64,000 bases of DNA from Luzula sylvatica (GCA_946800325.1 OX326960.1:53714855-53778854); one strand, 5' to 3'. Positions 33,231-46,404 are shown, counted from the first letter of the stretch. The notes: generated from the sequence alone by a model not told the origin. Translations and numbers: made by a program.

Positions 33231-33687
33231 TTCATACTCTTTTTTTACATGTTTTTGTGTAATTTGTTTAAATAGAATTTGCGCGGGTTCGTTTAAACTC
33301 AATTATATAATCATGATATGTTTGCAAATATATTGATGTCAATAAATGCATTATAATTAATAAATAATAAATGTTCATGAAATTTATCTATTATGGATAT
33401 ATGTATTATAATTAAGAAGGGTTCATGAAATTGGTCCATCATTATAAATCCGCACCAAATAAATAAAATATAACATGTTATAATTCAAACAAAATTAAAG
33501 TTTCAAAACAAATAAAAAAAAACTGTGAATAATACACATAAAACCGAAATATATATTTAAAATGTCATCCATTATCATAAAAAATATTATTTAAAAAAAA
33601 CGCATTTGTAAATTATAACATAAGAATTTAACAATTGAGTAATAATTTCATACGGGAATTATATATGGAGCCCCAATAACAAAAAAT

Positions 33688-33922
33688 AGCATTCTTGATG
33701 AGGCGACAAGAGAGAATTAAATATGTTGATTGGTATTATTGATTGTCCCATTTAACGATTTAGTGGACCATTTAATTGAATTGACACGTCAATTAACATA
33801 TATTAATATTAACATATTATAAATTATTGATTTGTTAATTAAACGTGTCAATTAACATTTAATTGAGTCAATTAGAAATATTAATCACTTCAGTTTGTCA
33901 TCTCATCAAGAATATTGTGATG
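33688..33922. mobile_element. Small MITE, ATTCTTGATGAG termini
   Basis: The left ATTCTTGATGAGGCGACAAG pairs with the complement of TTTGTCATCTCATCAAGAAT on the right. Interior AATTGACACGTCAATTAA palindromes. A diverged relative with GACAAA…GTTTGTCATCTCA ends lies at 52050-52265. No frame. Confidence 0.6.
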
Positions 33923-34412
33923 AGTTTGGGAAATATTTTTATTTTTTTTGGATACATGGGTATAACTTGGATTACAACAAAAAAAACAACAACAACAACA
34001 ACAACAAAAAAATATCACGTGTTAGTCCGTGATTTTTTGTTCAGGATTATAACTATAGAAAGATATATACAAGACACTGATATAAACATTATTATTTAAT
34101 TAAAAAAGTATTTATTTTTATGTTATAAATATATACATAATTATAAATAAATCATAAATAAATGAGTTTAAAAAATTTCATTATGAAACAATATTATTAA
34201 AATTATCTTCGTACAAATATATAATTAATATATAACTTATATTACAACGAAAACATAGTTAACATCGCGAGTATTCTCCGAAGTGCTATAATTACATTGA
34301 AATATATCTGTTTAATAACACTTCCACAGTTGCACTTCACAACAACTTGATATAACATTCTATCCAACTCTGTACACACTATAATTCTTTAGTTATATTT
34401 ACCGCCATTAAA

Positions 34413-35354
34413 CTAAACCAAAGTAGAACATGTAGAAGTAGACGGATTGAACAGAGCAGGAACAAGATATTTCCTCCCATTAGCTCCATTGCAATTATAA
34501 CTTGCTCCACTTGCAGGATCCAAAAGTAGATTTCCGGCATAACCGGGATAAGCTCCTTTTCCATACACACCAGGACAAGCCGTAGCCGCCTCTAATGGCG
34601 CCTCTTTGGGTCCCTGATAAAATCCATCACCGTTTGGATTTGTCACCGCACCAGCTATCATACTCGCGACATTAATCACCATTCCGTCTACGGCAACATC
34701 GCCATTAGGAGCTACTAGAGCAGGTGTTTGAGGGCCATAAGGAGGCTGGTGAAATGGCCATGCACATTGGCCTGGACATTGCGTCGCCGAGTCACCAACC
34801 CAGATATAAGTTAAACCAGTGTCTTTGTTCGAGTTATGGAGACCGCAACGACTCATGCAGAATCCTTCAACCGTTACATCTTGAGATGTGAAGATCAGAG
34901 CAATCCCTCCCTTGTTCAGATTGGTTTTCGATGCGAGTTGCGGGAGTTGAGTTAATGTAAGTGATTTGCCTAATGAGTATTTGTCATCGACCTGGTTCGC
35001 TAGCAGTATGTTGGTGCTTTTGGGGCTAGAATTTTTTCCGGTTTTGGACAAGTAAAGCTGGTCGATGGTTTTCCACCATTGAGAAACGGTCGGATTCGGT
35101 GCTTGTTGAGTTGTGGTGAGAGAAAGAATGAAATCAGAGAGGATTGACTTTTGGACAGGAGTGAATGAACCGTACCAAAAGATGGAAATTGGGATGTTTC
35201 CTTGGAGCACAGTTCCATTGTGGTACGTTAGGAGATTGTCTGGCTGGTAAAGCTCGGTTAGTTTTCTTGAGCCTAAAGCCATTGAAGCATTCGTCAAGCT
35301 CAAGAGGAAAACTAGTACAAGGATGGGCATATTTAGGTTTGATGAAAAAGCCAT
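34413..35354 (-). CDS. EXORDIUM-like (phosphate-induced protein 1 family) secreted protein, 313 aa
   Basis: Single-exon gene. Residues 1-26 form a signal peptide with hydrophobic core (ILVLVFLLSL), fitting apoplastic secretion. Family landmarks follow: LTYHNGTVLQGNIPISIFWYG (about 42-62), [132 protein letters not shown]. Conserved Cys pairs are all present. Family members are about 300-320 aa and in Arabidopsis EXO promotes brassinosteroid- and carbon-status-dependent leaf cell expansion; the biochemical activity is unknown. The start is the only upstream Met before the signal peptide and a TATA element lies 72 bases upstream. It is closest by eye to the broken gene at 59311. Confidence 0.95.
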   Translation of the reverse strand: MAFSSNLNMPILVLVFLLSLTNASMALGSRKLTELYQPDNLLTYHNGTVLQGNIPISIFWYGSFTPVQKSILSDFILSLTTTQQAPNPTVSQWWKTIDQLYLSKTGKNSSPKSTNILLANQVDDKYSLGKSLTLTQLPQLASKTNLNKGGIALIFTSQDVTVEGFCMSRCGLHNSNKDTGLTYIWVGDSATQCPGQCAWPFHQPPYGPQTPALVAPNGDVAVDGMVINVASMIAGAVTNPNGDGFYQGPKEAPLEAATACPGVYGKGAYPGYAGNLLLDPASGASYNCNGANGRKYLVPALFNPSTSTCSTLV

Positions 35355-35425
35355 TTACGTAGAGAGAAGTACACTAGAAATTGTGTTTTTTTATTGGGAT
35401 GAGTTGAAGGTGTGGAAAATGGGAG

Positions 35426-35433
35426 TTTATAAA
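35426..35433 (-). promoter_or_regulatory. Probable TATA box of the EXORDIUM-like gene at 34413
   Basis: TTTATAAA, 72 bases upstream of the ATG on the minus strand. This fits a transcription start about 40 bases before the start codon. Confidence 0.5.
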
Positions 35434-35689
35434 GCCGAGGATGGGCGTGCTAGAAAGATGACTAGCATTCTTTCTTTCCCCACGGCTTCCTGCATTGATC
35501 GATGTGTTTAACAAACAGGAATTGGGTCCATTGGATGGCAGCTGTATCTCTCGAGTATCGAGTCAAAGTGAATGATGATAAGCTTTCATGACTTGATTCC
35601 ATAATTGATGGGTCACCCATGGGCTCGTGACTTGCATGCATTACACATTTATTTGTGCTTCTATGAAAACTCTGTGAGGATACAGTTAG

Positions 35690-36190
35690 ACGTGGCAATC
35701 AGATGGGTCGGATCGGGTCGGGTATGATCGTGTAAAAATCGTTTCGTTTTGCGAGTTGTTCGGGTCATCGAATCGTTTCGGATTTCGGATCATTCATATT
35801 CGGGTCATTTCGATTTTCGGATCATTCGGTTCCCGGTCGTTTTTGTTTTCGGGTCATTCATTTCCAGATCGTTCCGATTTTCGGTTCATTCGGTTCCTGG
35901 TTATTTCAATTTTCGGCCGGGTTTCACAAAATTTGATTTCCGATCATTCGATTTTCCAAAAAAATAGTTTTCGAGTCATTCATAATTTATTTTATGTCAT
36001 GCAGATTTCAGATCATTTGAATTTCGGGTAAATTGGATTCTGTGATGCTTGGTCTTCGAGTTACTCGGATTCCGAGATATTTTAACAAGAATATATTTTC
36101 GTAAAACTATTAATACATATAAATAAATATTTGGTTTGTGAGTTTCGGGTCATTCCGGTCGTGAGTTTTGAGGTAAATAAGTTTTCAAAA
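35690..36190 (+). repeat. Degenerate array of TTTCGGGTCATTCG units
   Basis: From GACGTGGCAATCAGATGGGTCGG onward about 20 variants of a 12-17-base unit (CGGATCATTCGGTT / CGGGTCATTTCGAT) follow. A complementary-type array (CCCGAACGACTTGAT) is at 52370-52570. The left end resembles hAT-MITE termini, so it is probably the body of a decayed MITE. Frames here are Phe/Arg/Ser repeats and not genes. Confidence 0.6.
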
Positions 36191-36369
36191 ATTCAAAATT
36201 TTTATAGTTTATGAAAGATAGGTTTTGTATGTTTCAAAAGCACGTTTTCGAAAGATTTTCTCAAAATGAGAGATATGATTTTGGAAAAATGAAATGTGAA
36301 ACCTTATGATAATGGTAGATTTTTGTAAGGATAATAAGAATGATAATGTGAGTTTAGTTCTTGAGATAA
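36191..36369. other. AT-rich spacer
   Basis: Nothing supported between the repeat array and the Copia pol remnant. Confidence 0.4.
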
Positions 36370-37393
36370 AGCATACATAGTTTGAGTCGTAGCACGGAGA
36401 ATTGAGCGAAAGGTAGTGGTTTCGTGAAGATGTCGGCGATTTGATCGAGCGTGTCTATCCTTTCGAGTTTGACGTCCTCTTTTTCCACGTGATCACGGAG
36501 AAAATGGTGACGGATGTCTATGTGCTTTGTTCGTGAGTGAAGTACGGGATTTTTCGAGATGCATATTGTGCTATTGTTATCGCATAATATGGGTATTTTT
36601 CCAAAATTTAACCCATAATCGTCAAGAGTTTGGTTTAGCCATAGTAGTTGGACACAACAACTTCCTGCCGCGACATATTCGGCCTCGGCCGTTGATAGGG
36701 CAACGGAATGTTATTTTCGGCTTGACCACGAGGCGAGTTACCCGCCTAAGAATTGGCAAGTTCCACTCGTACTTTTGCGGTCAAATCGAGAACCGGCAAA
36801 GTCCACATCCGTATACCCTATCAAGGTGAGATTTTCACTATGGTCATACCAAATCCCTAAGTCAATTGTCTCCTTAAGGTAAGATTTTCACTGTGGCCAT
36901 ACCTTTGGGCTTGGTTGGAACCGGGCACATAGATATACGACAAACATAATGTCGGGTCTACGCCGTTAAATATAATAAACTACCGATCATACCTCGATAT
37001 TCCGTGATGTCGAAAGATTCGCCATCCTCATCCGAATCGTTTGAGAAGTTCGCGAGTGTATTTAGATAGGTTGACGAATATTCCTTCTGATGATTGTTTG
37101 ACTTGAAATCCAAGGAAGAATGTGAGCTCGCCCATTATGATCATTGCAAATTCACTATGCATAAGAATTGAAAATTCTTCGGCAAGTGCCGGGTCACTAG
37201 ATCCAAACATAATATCATCGACATAAATTTGAATAAGCAAAATAGAAACTCCCTTTTTACGTGTGAAAAGCGTAGTGTCGGTTTTGCCACACTCGAATCC
37301 ATTGGAGAAAAGGAAAGTCGATAGATGCCCGTACCAAGCACGAGGGACTTGTTTGAACCCGTATAGATCCTTCGAAAGCTTGCATACGTGGTC
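36370..37393 (-). pseudogene. Copia (SIRE-like) RT 3' half and RNase H, decayed
   Basis: The minus strand reads from the CACTA junction 'CKLSKDLYGFKQVPRAWY', YVDDIMFGSSD (RT active site), 'LGFQVKQSSEGIFVNLSKYT', then after frameshifts 'VALSTAEAEYVAAGSCCVQLLWLNQTL', 'LCDNNSTICISKNPVLHSRTKHID' and 'IADIFTKPLP'. These are the RT, connection and RNase H domains of a SIRE-type Copia pol. The 5' half of the same RT is at 48574-49034 on the far side of the CACTA insertion. Several frameshifts, including a partial duplication near 36825-36900 (GTRAGATTTTCACT), kill it. Confidence 0.85.
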
Positions 37394-37416
37394 CACTACA
37401 ACATATATGTCCATTT

Positions 37417-37790
37417 GGGACGGGCCGTCCCAAAATTCTGTCAAAATAGGGACGGGCCGTCCCAAATACCGTCCCAAATTGGTACGGGCAGTCCCAATAA
37501 TAAAAAACCGTCCCAAACATCTGTGACGGGCCGTCCCAATAATGATATACCATCCCAAATATCTGTGACGGCCCGTCCCAATACACAAAACCGTCCCAAA
37601 CATGTATTAGCGTCGGTTTTTATTACCGACGGCCCGTACCTAAAGTTTTTTGAAAATTGTGCGATGGATAATCACCGACGGACCGTCGGTAATGCTCTTG
37701 TGTCAGCCCGTCGGTAATGCTAAACTCGTCGGTAATAAGTAATTACTACAGCCCGTCGGTAATTGTTGTTGCCTTGGCCCGTCGATGATG
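37417..37790. repeat. Left subterminal palindrome array of the CACTA element
   Basis: Units of GGGACGGGCCGTCCC, TGACGGGCCGTCCC and, further in, CCGACGGCCCGT / CGTCGGTAAT. Subterminal repeats of CACTA elements are binding sites for the TNPA-type protein that aligns the ends; that role is known for En/Spm and inferred here. Confidence 0.8.
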
Positions 37791-37832
37791 TTTTACCTAT
37801 TATCCTGTGCCTTGCCATTTCTCTTTCCTCTC

Positions 37833-37904
37833 TCTCTCTCGACATCTTCTTTCTTCTTTCTTCCTCTCTCTCTCTGTCTTCTTTCGTTCTTCCTCTCTAT
37901 CTCC

Positions 37905-37973
<69 letters not shown>

Positions 37974-37975
37974 TC
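37833..37975. repeat. CT-rich region with (CT)n microsatellite
   Basis: A pure (CT)n run of about 30 units at 37908-37968 in a longer pyrimidine-rich tract. Ser/Leu repeat frames are artefacts. It is followed at 37975-38095 by short GGAGCTTGGTGGAGC repeats. Confidence 0.9.
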
Positions 37976-38389
37976 AGCGGTGGAGCTTGGTGGAGCTTGG
38001 TGGAGTAGAGTGGTCGAGTTGGAGCTTGGTGGTTGGCCGTGGAGTATTTCTCGAGCTTGGAGCTTGGAGCTTGGAGCTTGGTCTTGGAAGATCTCAGCTA
38101 TGGCAGTGGAGGATCTGAAGGGTGGCGGTTGACCTAGGTATATCTTGTGTCGTTTTTTTTTTCATTTTTTCATTTATGAAATAAATAGGATTTCTTTCTT
38201 TTTTCACTTACTTTTTTTTGCTGTCTATTTGCAGCTGCAGCTATCCAGACCCACGAAGCTCCAGATCCACGAGGGTCACTTACCATCTTCCTCGCAAGCA
38301 AGCCTCGGCGCAGCACTAAGCCTTCTCGCTTCGGTAAGTATTTACTGTGTTTTTTCTACTTCATAATTATTTTTTTAATTTCGTTTTCT

Positions 38390-38720
38390 AAATCCTGGTT
38401 TTTTTTAATTCTGTTTTAATTTTGTTTAAATTCTGTTTTAATTTTTTCTAAATCCTGTTTAATTTTTGTAATTTCTTGTTATTATTTAATTTATTTAATA
38501 TTTAAAATCTGTTTTAATTTTTTAATATTTAATATTCAAATTCTGTTTTAAATTATTTAATATTTAATATTTAAATTATGTTTAAATTCTGTTTTAAATT
38601 TTGTTATTATTTAATTTATTTAATATTTAAATTCTGTTTTAATTTTTGTAATTTCTTGTTATTATTTAAATTATGTCTTAATTTTTTCTAAAAAATCGTA
38701 TAATACGAGGTCAAAATATT
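38390..38720 (+). repeat. Degenerate tandem repeat of TTAAATTCTGTTTTAATTTT units
   Basis: About a dozen imperfect copies of an AT-rich unit centred on ATTCTGTTTTAA lie between the pyrimidine tract and the nested Copia, within the CACTA element. A short similar stretch flanks the other side (47490-47550). Confidence 0.65.
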
Positions 38721-38970
38721 TCATTTATTTAATATTAAATTGTTGCAAATTATGAAATCTTGTTATTATTTTTTAATATATAGTATTTTGTATGTTTAGG
38801 CTGTTCATCCAATAAGAAATTTAATTGATTTGAAGAGAAGATTAGGTATTGGGCGTCGCTGCTTTGGTTATTTCCATCCCGCCATACCAGGTATTAATTA
38901 GGTTTAATTGATTTGAAATATTTAATTGATTTCCATCCCGAAATTTAATTGATTTGAAATATAGTATTTT

Positions 38971-40026
38971 TGTTGGGAATTCACCCATCCCCGGGCCCGC
39001 GCAGCGGATATGAAGGCCCGGTCCGGTTCCCTAAATCCAAGATCACGCCATGACTTCGAGGGTACGATGCAATGGAAGGATAGACGATTACCAGCGTGAA
39101 ATTGATCACGCACGACGGGTTGATCGCTCGCATCCTTCTCTTCCTTTGGTGTCACGTTGGTGACTAGCCCGTGCGTCCCATACCACACGTCTCCCACCGT
39201 CTTGACACGCCTCCGGTCGTCTTCATGCGTCCCGTTTTCGATTCGCTCGTTTCCGTCTCCGACAGATTTCGTTCCTCCGAATCGATCACAACCGAAAGAG
39301 CCCCAAATGTTGCTCCTCTACTTGTATCCACCTTGACTCGTAAGACGTCGGTCGCGGGTGCAACTGCCTAGACGAAGCACCGGCGAACTTGCTCGATTGA
39401 TTGATTCTCTTCTCCGAGAAAAACTATTTTTCTCGGTTCTCTCTCTTTACACCCTTTCACTCAATAGAAAGATTTCTCTTAATATTTCTGGAATATTCTG
39501 AATTAACTGAATGAATTCACATCTGGATTGAACTGTGATAGAGAGAGAGAAACATCCTATTTATATCACATAGGATTATGATTGGCCAAAAGACATGTAT
39601 ATCCAATATACACTCTTTCACACAGAAAGTTGCATGAATCTGTCCAGTATTCTGTTCATACGAAATTGGTAAATTTCTCTGACAGAAAATCAAACAACAG
39701 GAAAGTTGTAGATAATCTTATTATCTACACGACCCAATTTGGCCTGGCCAAATTGGAGTTCGTATGAAAAAGTTATGACTGTTTTACTAACTGTATGTCA
39801 TACTGTTGCACCCTTTCGGTATTTCATAGAAACGACACTTATACTTCGTTCATATGAAATATATTTCTACATGAAGGTTGTAGATAATCTTATTATCTAT
39901 CTAAACCAATTTGAACCATTGAAATTGGATTTTCCTACTGAAAGATATGAACACGAATGTACTACGCTTACATTCGTTTATCCTTGTGTACACTTTTACG
40001 GTTGATCCGAAACTGTATTTCCTTCA
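38971..40026 (-). repeat. 3' LTR of the minus-strand Copia
   Basis: TGTTGGGAATTCACC…TTTCCTTCA. The TATA motif in reverse (ATCCTATTTATATCA) is at about 39555-39569. Confidence 0.9.
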
Positions 40027-43000
40027 GTCTCCCACTCAATTTCAGATCTACCTAAAAGGTACTCATGCATATCCAATATGCACGATTTTTAGAGAATATA
40101 GCTCGCGTATCAAATACCAAGCTATGCACATCTTATGTGCCAACTTTATTATCAAGCCCGATTTAGTACGACTCGTCGTGTGACCATGTAGGTTCGGTTA
40201 ACGATGGCAGTACGCTGTTTCCAAAGCACTACGAGCCCATGAGCGGGATCTATACACTCCATCATGGCTACCCATGTTAACACGAAGAATGATTGTGATC
40301 ATCGTGCCTATCTCGAATAGCAGTCATTAGTTCTCTTGTTAGCGATATCCGTTAATCAAAAGGCATGGTGGTAGTCATCCTTATATTTTGATTAACTATA
40401 CTTATTCCTCGTTTCCGAACTGATTTAACAAATTCAATTGATATTAACCGTTAATATCATTGACCATGGCCATGGTTTTCGTTAATCAATTCATCGAGTG
40501 GCCAAAGAGATATCTCTTCCTTTCGGAATAAACAATTCCTATCTTTGAGACTCACATTGAATTCCGTGTTTCAGACAATACCCAATGATGACCGTTTTGA
40601 CTCCTTGTTACGGTGAGCGTAAGGTCATATCAAAGCATTGTGTTACGCACGTAACGCAATCAATGGTCCCCTCAAGTATGAAGAACCTAATACCCTACTC
40701 GTCGCAAGTCCATCTATAATGACTAAATCATGTCATGGTCTCGCGGCTTCGGTCATATCCAATATATGTCACCTAGCATATATCTACGTTCCCGATTCGA
40801 CAAACACCTTTGTCCTATGATTAGCAAAACATAATCATCTCCTCGGCTAACGTACTAGTGTACATGTTCAGTCTATTATCTGATAATGTAAATGCTTCAC
40901 TCTTAAGCAAACTGAATCATGACTAGGGATGTTTAGAAATGAAACTTTAAGTGTGACGGTTTCGCTGCACATAGTCCTCAACTATGTCGGCGTCCACACA
41001 AGTTCAAATCAGGATTCATGTAATCAAATTACACCACCCGCACACAGTTTTCATATAAGGTGAATGCATAAAAATTTAAGTAAACAAATTTTTTAAAATG
41101 CACTCATATGTATTAAGTATTGGGGCAATGCAACGTTTACCTATGGGTATCTCCATACCCACAACCTGCGAGGACTATCGTATTAGATAACTACACTCTA
41201 CTTTCTTCTTCCTCCTCTAGGTATCTCATACCCATAGTCATCGCATGACATTCATGCGCGACTAGAGAGAGCTGTTTTTAAACGGTTCCGCACGTTGCCG
41301 CTAGTGTTAATCTTCTTAAGGTTTGGAACATTTCCATATACCTATGATCACATCTTTTCACAAAATTTCACGGATCAAATGAAATTTTCTGAGTATTGGC
41401 TAGAAGTGGTTGTGACCTCGACATTTTTGGCTTGTACTATTGCGTCTCACGCAACCCACAACCATAAATCCGATAACTCGTGACTACTCGAGTTTGGTCA
41501 TGTATCCTTGATCCATACCGCTTCCTTTTGTGATTCATAACCACAATATACTCGCCTCCGTAAATAGAATCATTAATTATTGGTCATGTGGAACCTTTCC
41601 CCATAACCATGTTTTCGTTTAAGCAAATCATGTACACACTTTGTGATCAAAAGTCGTGCTACATATTTGGACGTGCCATATTTGGAAACAGTTGTTGTTA
41701 TAACTCTTTATAACCAACACGTCCTTCACACCATTATAGATAAAATAAAATCCTGAATTCTTTCATAAAGTATTCAAGGATAAACTTCACCGCTATCAAT
41801 ACAAATCCCGATGGGTTTAAATATACATAACCATTATGGATATACATGTATAACCATTATACATTCACAAGAGTTAGTCTCATGTAATCGCATTACATTC
41901 AAACTCGTGTAATTCCCTTAGATTTTATTGACGATGAATTAGACGCTTTATGTGTACGACGTATAGCCACATACATGTCATGACAGATATAATAGATCCT
42001 CACATCAATATGTAAAGCATCATATTATTATTTTCCGCCCTACTTGATGTCTCACATCGAGCCGTAGAAAATCTCTGCCATTCGACATTTCGATTTAACT
42101 CCTCCAAGGAATTATATGTTGAAAACCATTTTCAACATTATGTCGATATACGTGCTATAATCTAGAACGAGGAACTTCTTAGATCTATCCAATAGATCTT
42201 CACGCTTAATTCATAAGCGGTCTCGCCTAAATTGTGTGTCGTTACAAGAAATATAACGCGGCTCCCACTAACCTTCATGTGTACACAAAGGTTCCATTTG
42301 TTTCGACAATGTTATAACAGTTTATAACTTCGTCAAAACGAATATTCCAATTCCGAGAAGCTTTTTCTAATCCATCATATGTATCGTTAAAGCGTGCATA
42401 TCCTATCACCGATTCTTATGAATCGACAAAACCGTAAGGTTGTGTCAAGTACACATCCTTTCATAAAATTTCTGTCAAGAAATTCGGTTTTGACATCCAT
42501 TTTGCCACATCACATAGTCATAATGTGCGATCATGACAAGCAGAATTTTGAGAATGTGAATGCATGGCAACATGCGAAAACGTTTCTTCATAGTCCGACT
42601 ATGAATTACTTGAAACTCTTCGCTGCGAGCCTCGCTTTGCATATATGCAAATTCCTATCCATGTAGGTTCTTCACCTTGAAACCCCATTCACATTTCATG
42701 AGTCTAACCCAGAAAGTGATTGAATCAAGTTCCAAACTTGATAATGTACACGGATTGAATCTCAGATTTCATGACACCATGTCATGTGGAATCAACTTTT
42801 CATAGCATCCTTGTAGGATATCGAATCATCATATGATATCGATCTATCATCATTAGCCACGATAAATCCGTATTTACCGGCTTATGATATAGCCTACTTG
42901 ATCTACAAATAATTCCTTTGTGTGTTCGACTCGTATTCATCAACTCTTGATGAAGTCGTGTCAACATTCATCGGTACAATATTCATTTTCAGATCTCGAA

Positions 43001-46000
43001 CTCTTTCGTGATTTATTCTACTCCCACTAGCCCGCATAGAGATTAGCAACATCAAGTTTCAAACTTGTGCGCATCGAGTCCTCCTCCAAGAAGGCATCTC
43101 TTCGAGCCACGAAAATCTTATTTTCGTCGGAACATTAGAACTAATACCCTTTAGTTTCCTTAAGGATATATGTCATAAACGAACAATTTTCAGATTTGGG
43201 ATTGAGTTTAACCGAAACAAATTTCGAAATATACTCACATCCACAAATTTGTACAAATGACAACTTCGGAACCATTCCGATCCATATCTAATATGACGTC
43301 TTTTATACTGATTAGAAGGTTTATGGTCCATATCTTATATGCAACCATTCATTAGTGCCGTTGTCTCAAGGGCGTATCCCCAAAACATTTTTGGGAGATC
43401 CTATTGACTTATCATTTATCGAACCATGTTTAACATGCGTTCATTTCCTCTTTTCGAATACATCTTTAATGTTCCGAATAAAGGTAATCGTGAAACGATT
43501 CCACAATCATAAATGATCATCAATACTCATAACTCAAATATCGCCTCTTCAATCCTATCGAAGTGCGTAGCTCAAATACTTGCCTCCTCGATCCTATCAA
43601 AGGGTTTTGATTTTCTTGCTAAGTCGATATTGTATTTTGTTTTTGAAACTCTTTGAACCTTTCAAAAGTCTCCATTTCGGCACGCATTAAACATATATTA
43701 CCGTATCTACTTTAACCGTCCGTAAACGTAACAAAATACCGATAGCCTCCTCTTGCCTTGGAACTTATCGGAACATTACATCTAAATGTAATTACCAATA
43801 ATTCGTTGGATCTTTCTCCAGCCTTTGGAGAATGATGCCCTTTGTCGTTTGGCCTAATAAATAAGTATCGCATTAATCAATCGGATCTAATTCGAACGAT
43901 TCTAGCAATCCATCATATGGAATCTAGATACGCATATCTCATTCATATGGCCAAGACGGCAATGCCAAAGGAAGCAATCAACTTCTAGGTTTAATCCTCC
44001 TCGGATTTCACCGTTCTTTGAGTCATTAGTTTGGACAACTCCTTGTCCGAACTTTCTGTTTGGAAAATATTTTCCCAAAATACCCTTAGACATACATTTC
44101 TTTCGATCCCTCCTTTGAATTACAAGGACATCCACACATCTCTATGCTTTGGATTCCCTGGATGCTCCAAGCATCTCCTATTCAAATTTACATCGCATCT
44201 CATGCAATTTCGGGATCGACTTTTCTATCGAATGCATATGATATTCGGTCAAGAAGATCAAATCTCGTACCATCAACACACGAGTGTTAATCAAAGACCC
44301 ATAAGGCGTCTCAAAATTAACCTACTCCTTTGAGCCGCATTGAACCATTCAACGCGCTCTAGCTCTTGAAACTATTTCATGAGCGTTGTGTTTTATTTTC
44401 ATATACACCCAAATTCTCAAAACAATTTTGAGAAATTTGCGTCTATACATGCCACCACAAGGCACGTAATATTGTTCGATTCCTTCTTAAAGTGTATCGA
44501 ACCCGGCTTTCTCTAAAGCCAAAGCCTCGAGCCCCGAATCTACCATTTTCCGTGTCCAACACGTTCCTTTAAGTCTAAGAACTATTCTTTGACAATCAAG
44601 GTTAATTATGGTAATTCCAGCCCAAAAGCCATCTAACATATCGATCTCATCGATATATTTGGTGTTTGCTTGAAAACATAATTCTAAATGGATGATGAAG
44701 ATTAAGCTCCTAACCGTGCGTACGTAATCTATATGATTATATGATGATTATATGATAGTGTTATTTTATCGAATCGATAACTCTCATACCGATACGGGAC
44801 TCCAAGTCCATAACACCCGAGATCCATATTTCGCAATCCTCCCACAAGTGACGAAGGCCTATCGAGTGGGATCTCGCTTATTTAGGTAGGATATAATCCA
44901 ATCGCATCATATGCGACTCTCGAACCTTTTAGAATTTCGGTGATGGATCGTATCACATACTATCCCAGTTCCGTGTGCGCATTCTAACTATGCCCCGAAC
45001 TCCAATCGGATTGGCTTGGACGGTTAAGTCATGACCATATCAAACGTATCGTTCAAGTGGACTACTCACGTGCATGACGAAGGCCTAGAAACACGTAAGT
45101 CCCCATTTAACGCTTGCCACCCATTAGTACCAACAACATGTGTGCATGACGAAGGCCTAGAAACACACATATTGTGATACCAATTTCGATGGTTGATGAC
45201 ATGGAAGACATTTCCACGACTTAAATATTATGAGGGATCATGACATTCATGTTTAAATAATTTGTGACATAATCATATTATATCACTATCACAAGATTTT
45301 CTAAATGCATATGATTTAATTAGGTAAATTAATTATTCAAAATAATTACTTGTCCTATATGATAGTATGTTTGATGCCGATCAAATCGATATAAAGAACT
45401 CAAAATTCCGAGCTTCGTAGCCAAAGTTATCGCGAAAACAAAAACACATCCAGAGAAGGGTCCGTTATAACGGACTGCGCCATCCGTTGTAACGCAAGGG
45501 CCGTGGGGCGCGAGAAAACCTCGCCCGGGACGCGTCCGGGGCGCCAAAAACTGTCCCCGGGACGGCAGAAAAACTGTTTTTCTGCACCCTTTCGGTATTT
45601 CATTAGAACCACACTAATACTTCGCTCAAATGAAATATATTACAACATGAAAATTCTAGATAATCTCATTATCGAACTAACCCAATTTGAACCATTCAAA
45701 TCGGAAGTTTCTACCGAAAGTTATACCAGTTTTAGTAAAATACGAACAAACGAAAAGGTAAGTTTATCCAATAGACACCTTTTCAACCAGAAAACTACAG
45801 ACACCTTTTCAGTATTCTGTTGAAACAAAAATATTAAATTGTTCCAACCGACTTTGAACGTGAACGAAAGTTCTAGATAATCTGATTATCTAACTAACCC
45901 AATTGGATTGGACTCAATTGGAGTTTCTATGCGACATATACAGACGTTTTAGTCTCTGTATGTCAAACAGTCGCACCCTTTCAGTATTTCATAAAAACGA

Positions 46001-46404
46001 CACTGATAATTCGTTCAAATGAAAAAACTTTCTGTATCAAAGTCATAGATAATCTCATTATCTAACTAGGACAATTTGATCCAAATAATTTGGAGTTTCC
46101 CACTGAAAATTATCTTAGTTTTACTCACTGTTTCGTATTCTAATTTTCTGCAGATTTTGCCGTTTCTTCCGTTTTCGCTCGTTTCTGAAACGATAAATCA
46201 TGAAACATTTTCACGATAATTCCAAGATACTCTCAATCAACTTTTGATCGATCTCTAGCGAATTCCACTTGTGATTTTAACGGAATTTGACTTTCTCTAT
46301 ATGTAACATCAAGCAAACGGGTACGAACTTTGATAACCCGTGCGTATATCTAATATACGACTATGATTCGACCCTCGAATTGATGGCGATCGCTCTGATA
46401 CCAC
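40027..46404 (-). pseudogene. Degenerate gag-pol body of the minus-strand Copia
   Basis: Reverse-strand traces of pol in order: RNase H tail and host-tRNA-side sequence near 41220-41550, RT-region words near 42240-42400 (…AAAGCGTGCATATCC…), integrase near 43350-43760 and the GAG-pre-integrase block at 43902-44010 reading 'CFLWHCRLGHMNEICVSRFH' against 'FFWHCRLGHVNEKRIARLH' in the intact copy. Leader-type sequence follows from about 44700, with AAGGCCTAGAAACACG repeats at 45070-45160. Indels and stops are spread throughout. It cannot encode a polyprotein. Confidence 0.75.
45455..46170 (-). repeat. LTR-like U3 sequence inside the leader of the minus-strand Copia
   Basis: Between PBS and gag region, 45585-46130 contains two successive blocks resembling the family's LTR U3 (CACCCTTTCGGTATTTCATT…TTATCTAAC, then CACCCTTTCAGTATTTCAT…). 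A TCCGTTATAACGGA palindrome and a GC-rich CCCGGGACG stretch lie at 45458-45560. The leader thus carries extra partial U3 copies. Confidence 0.65.

Noticed and set aside
37028..37603. 191-codon minus-strand frame joining CACTA-derived and RT sequence
   Set aside because: It crosses the CACTA boundary at 37394; the N-terminal half translates subterminal repeats. Only the RT part is meaningful.
37763..38132. Ser/Leu-rich frames across the (CT)n tract
   Set aside because: Translations of a microsatellite; no start context and inside a non-autonomous CACTA element.
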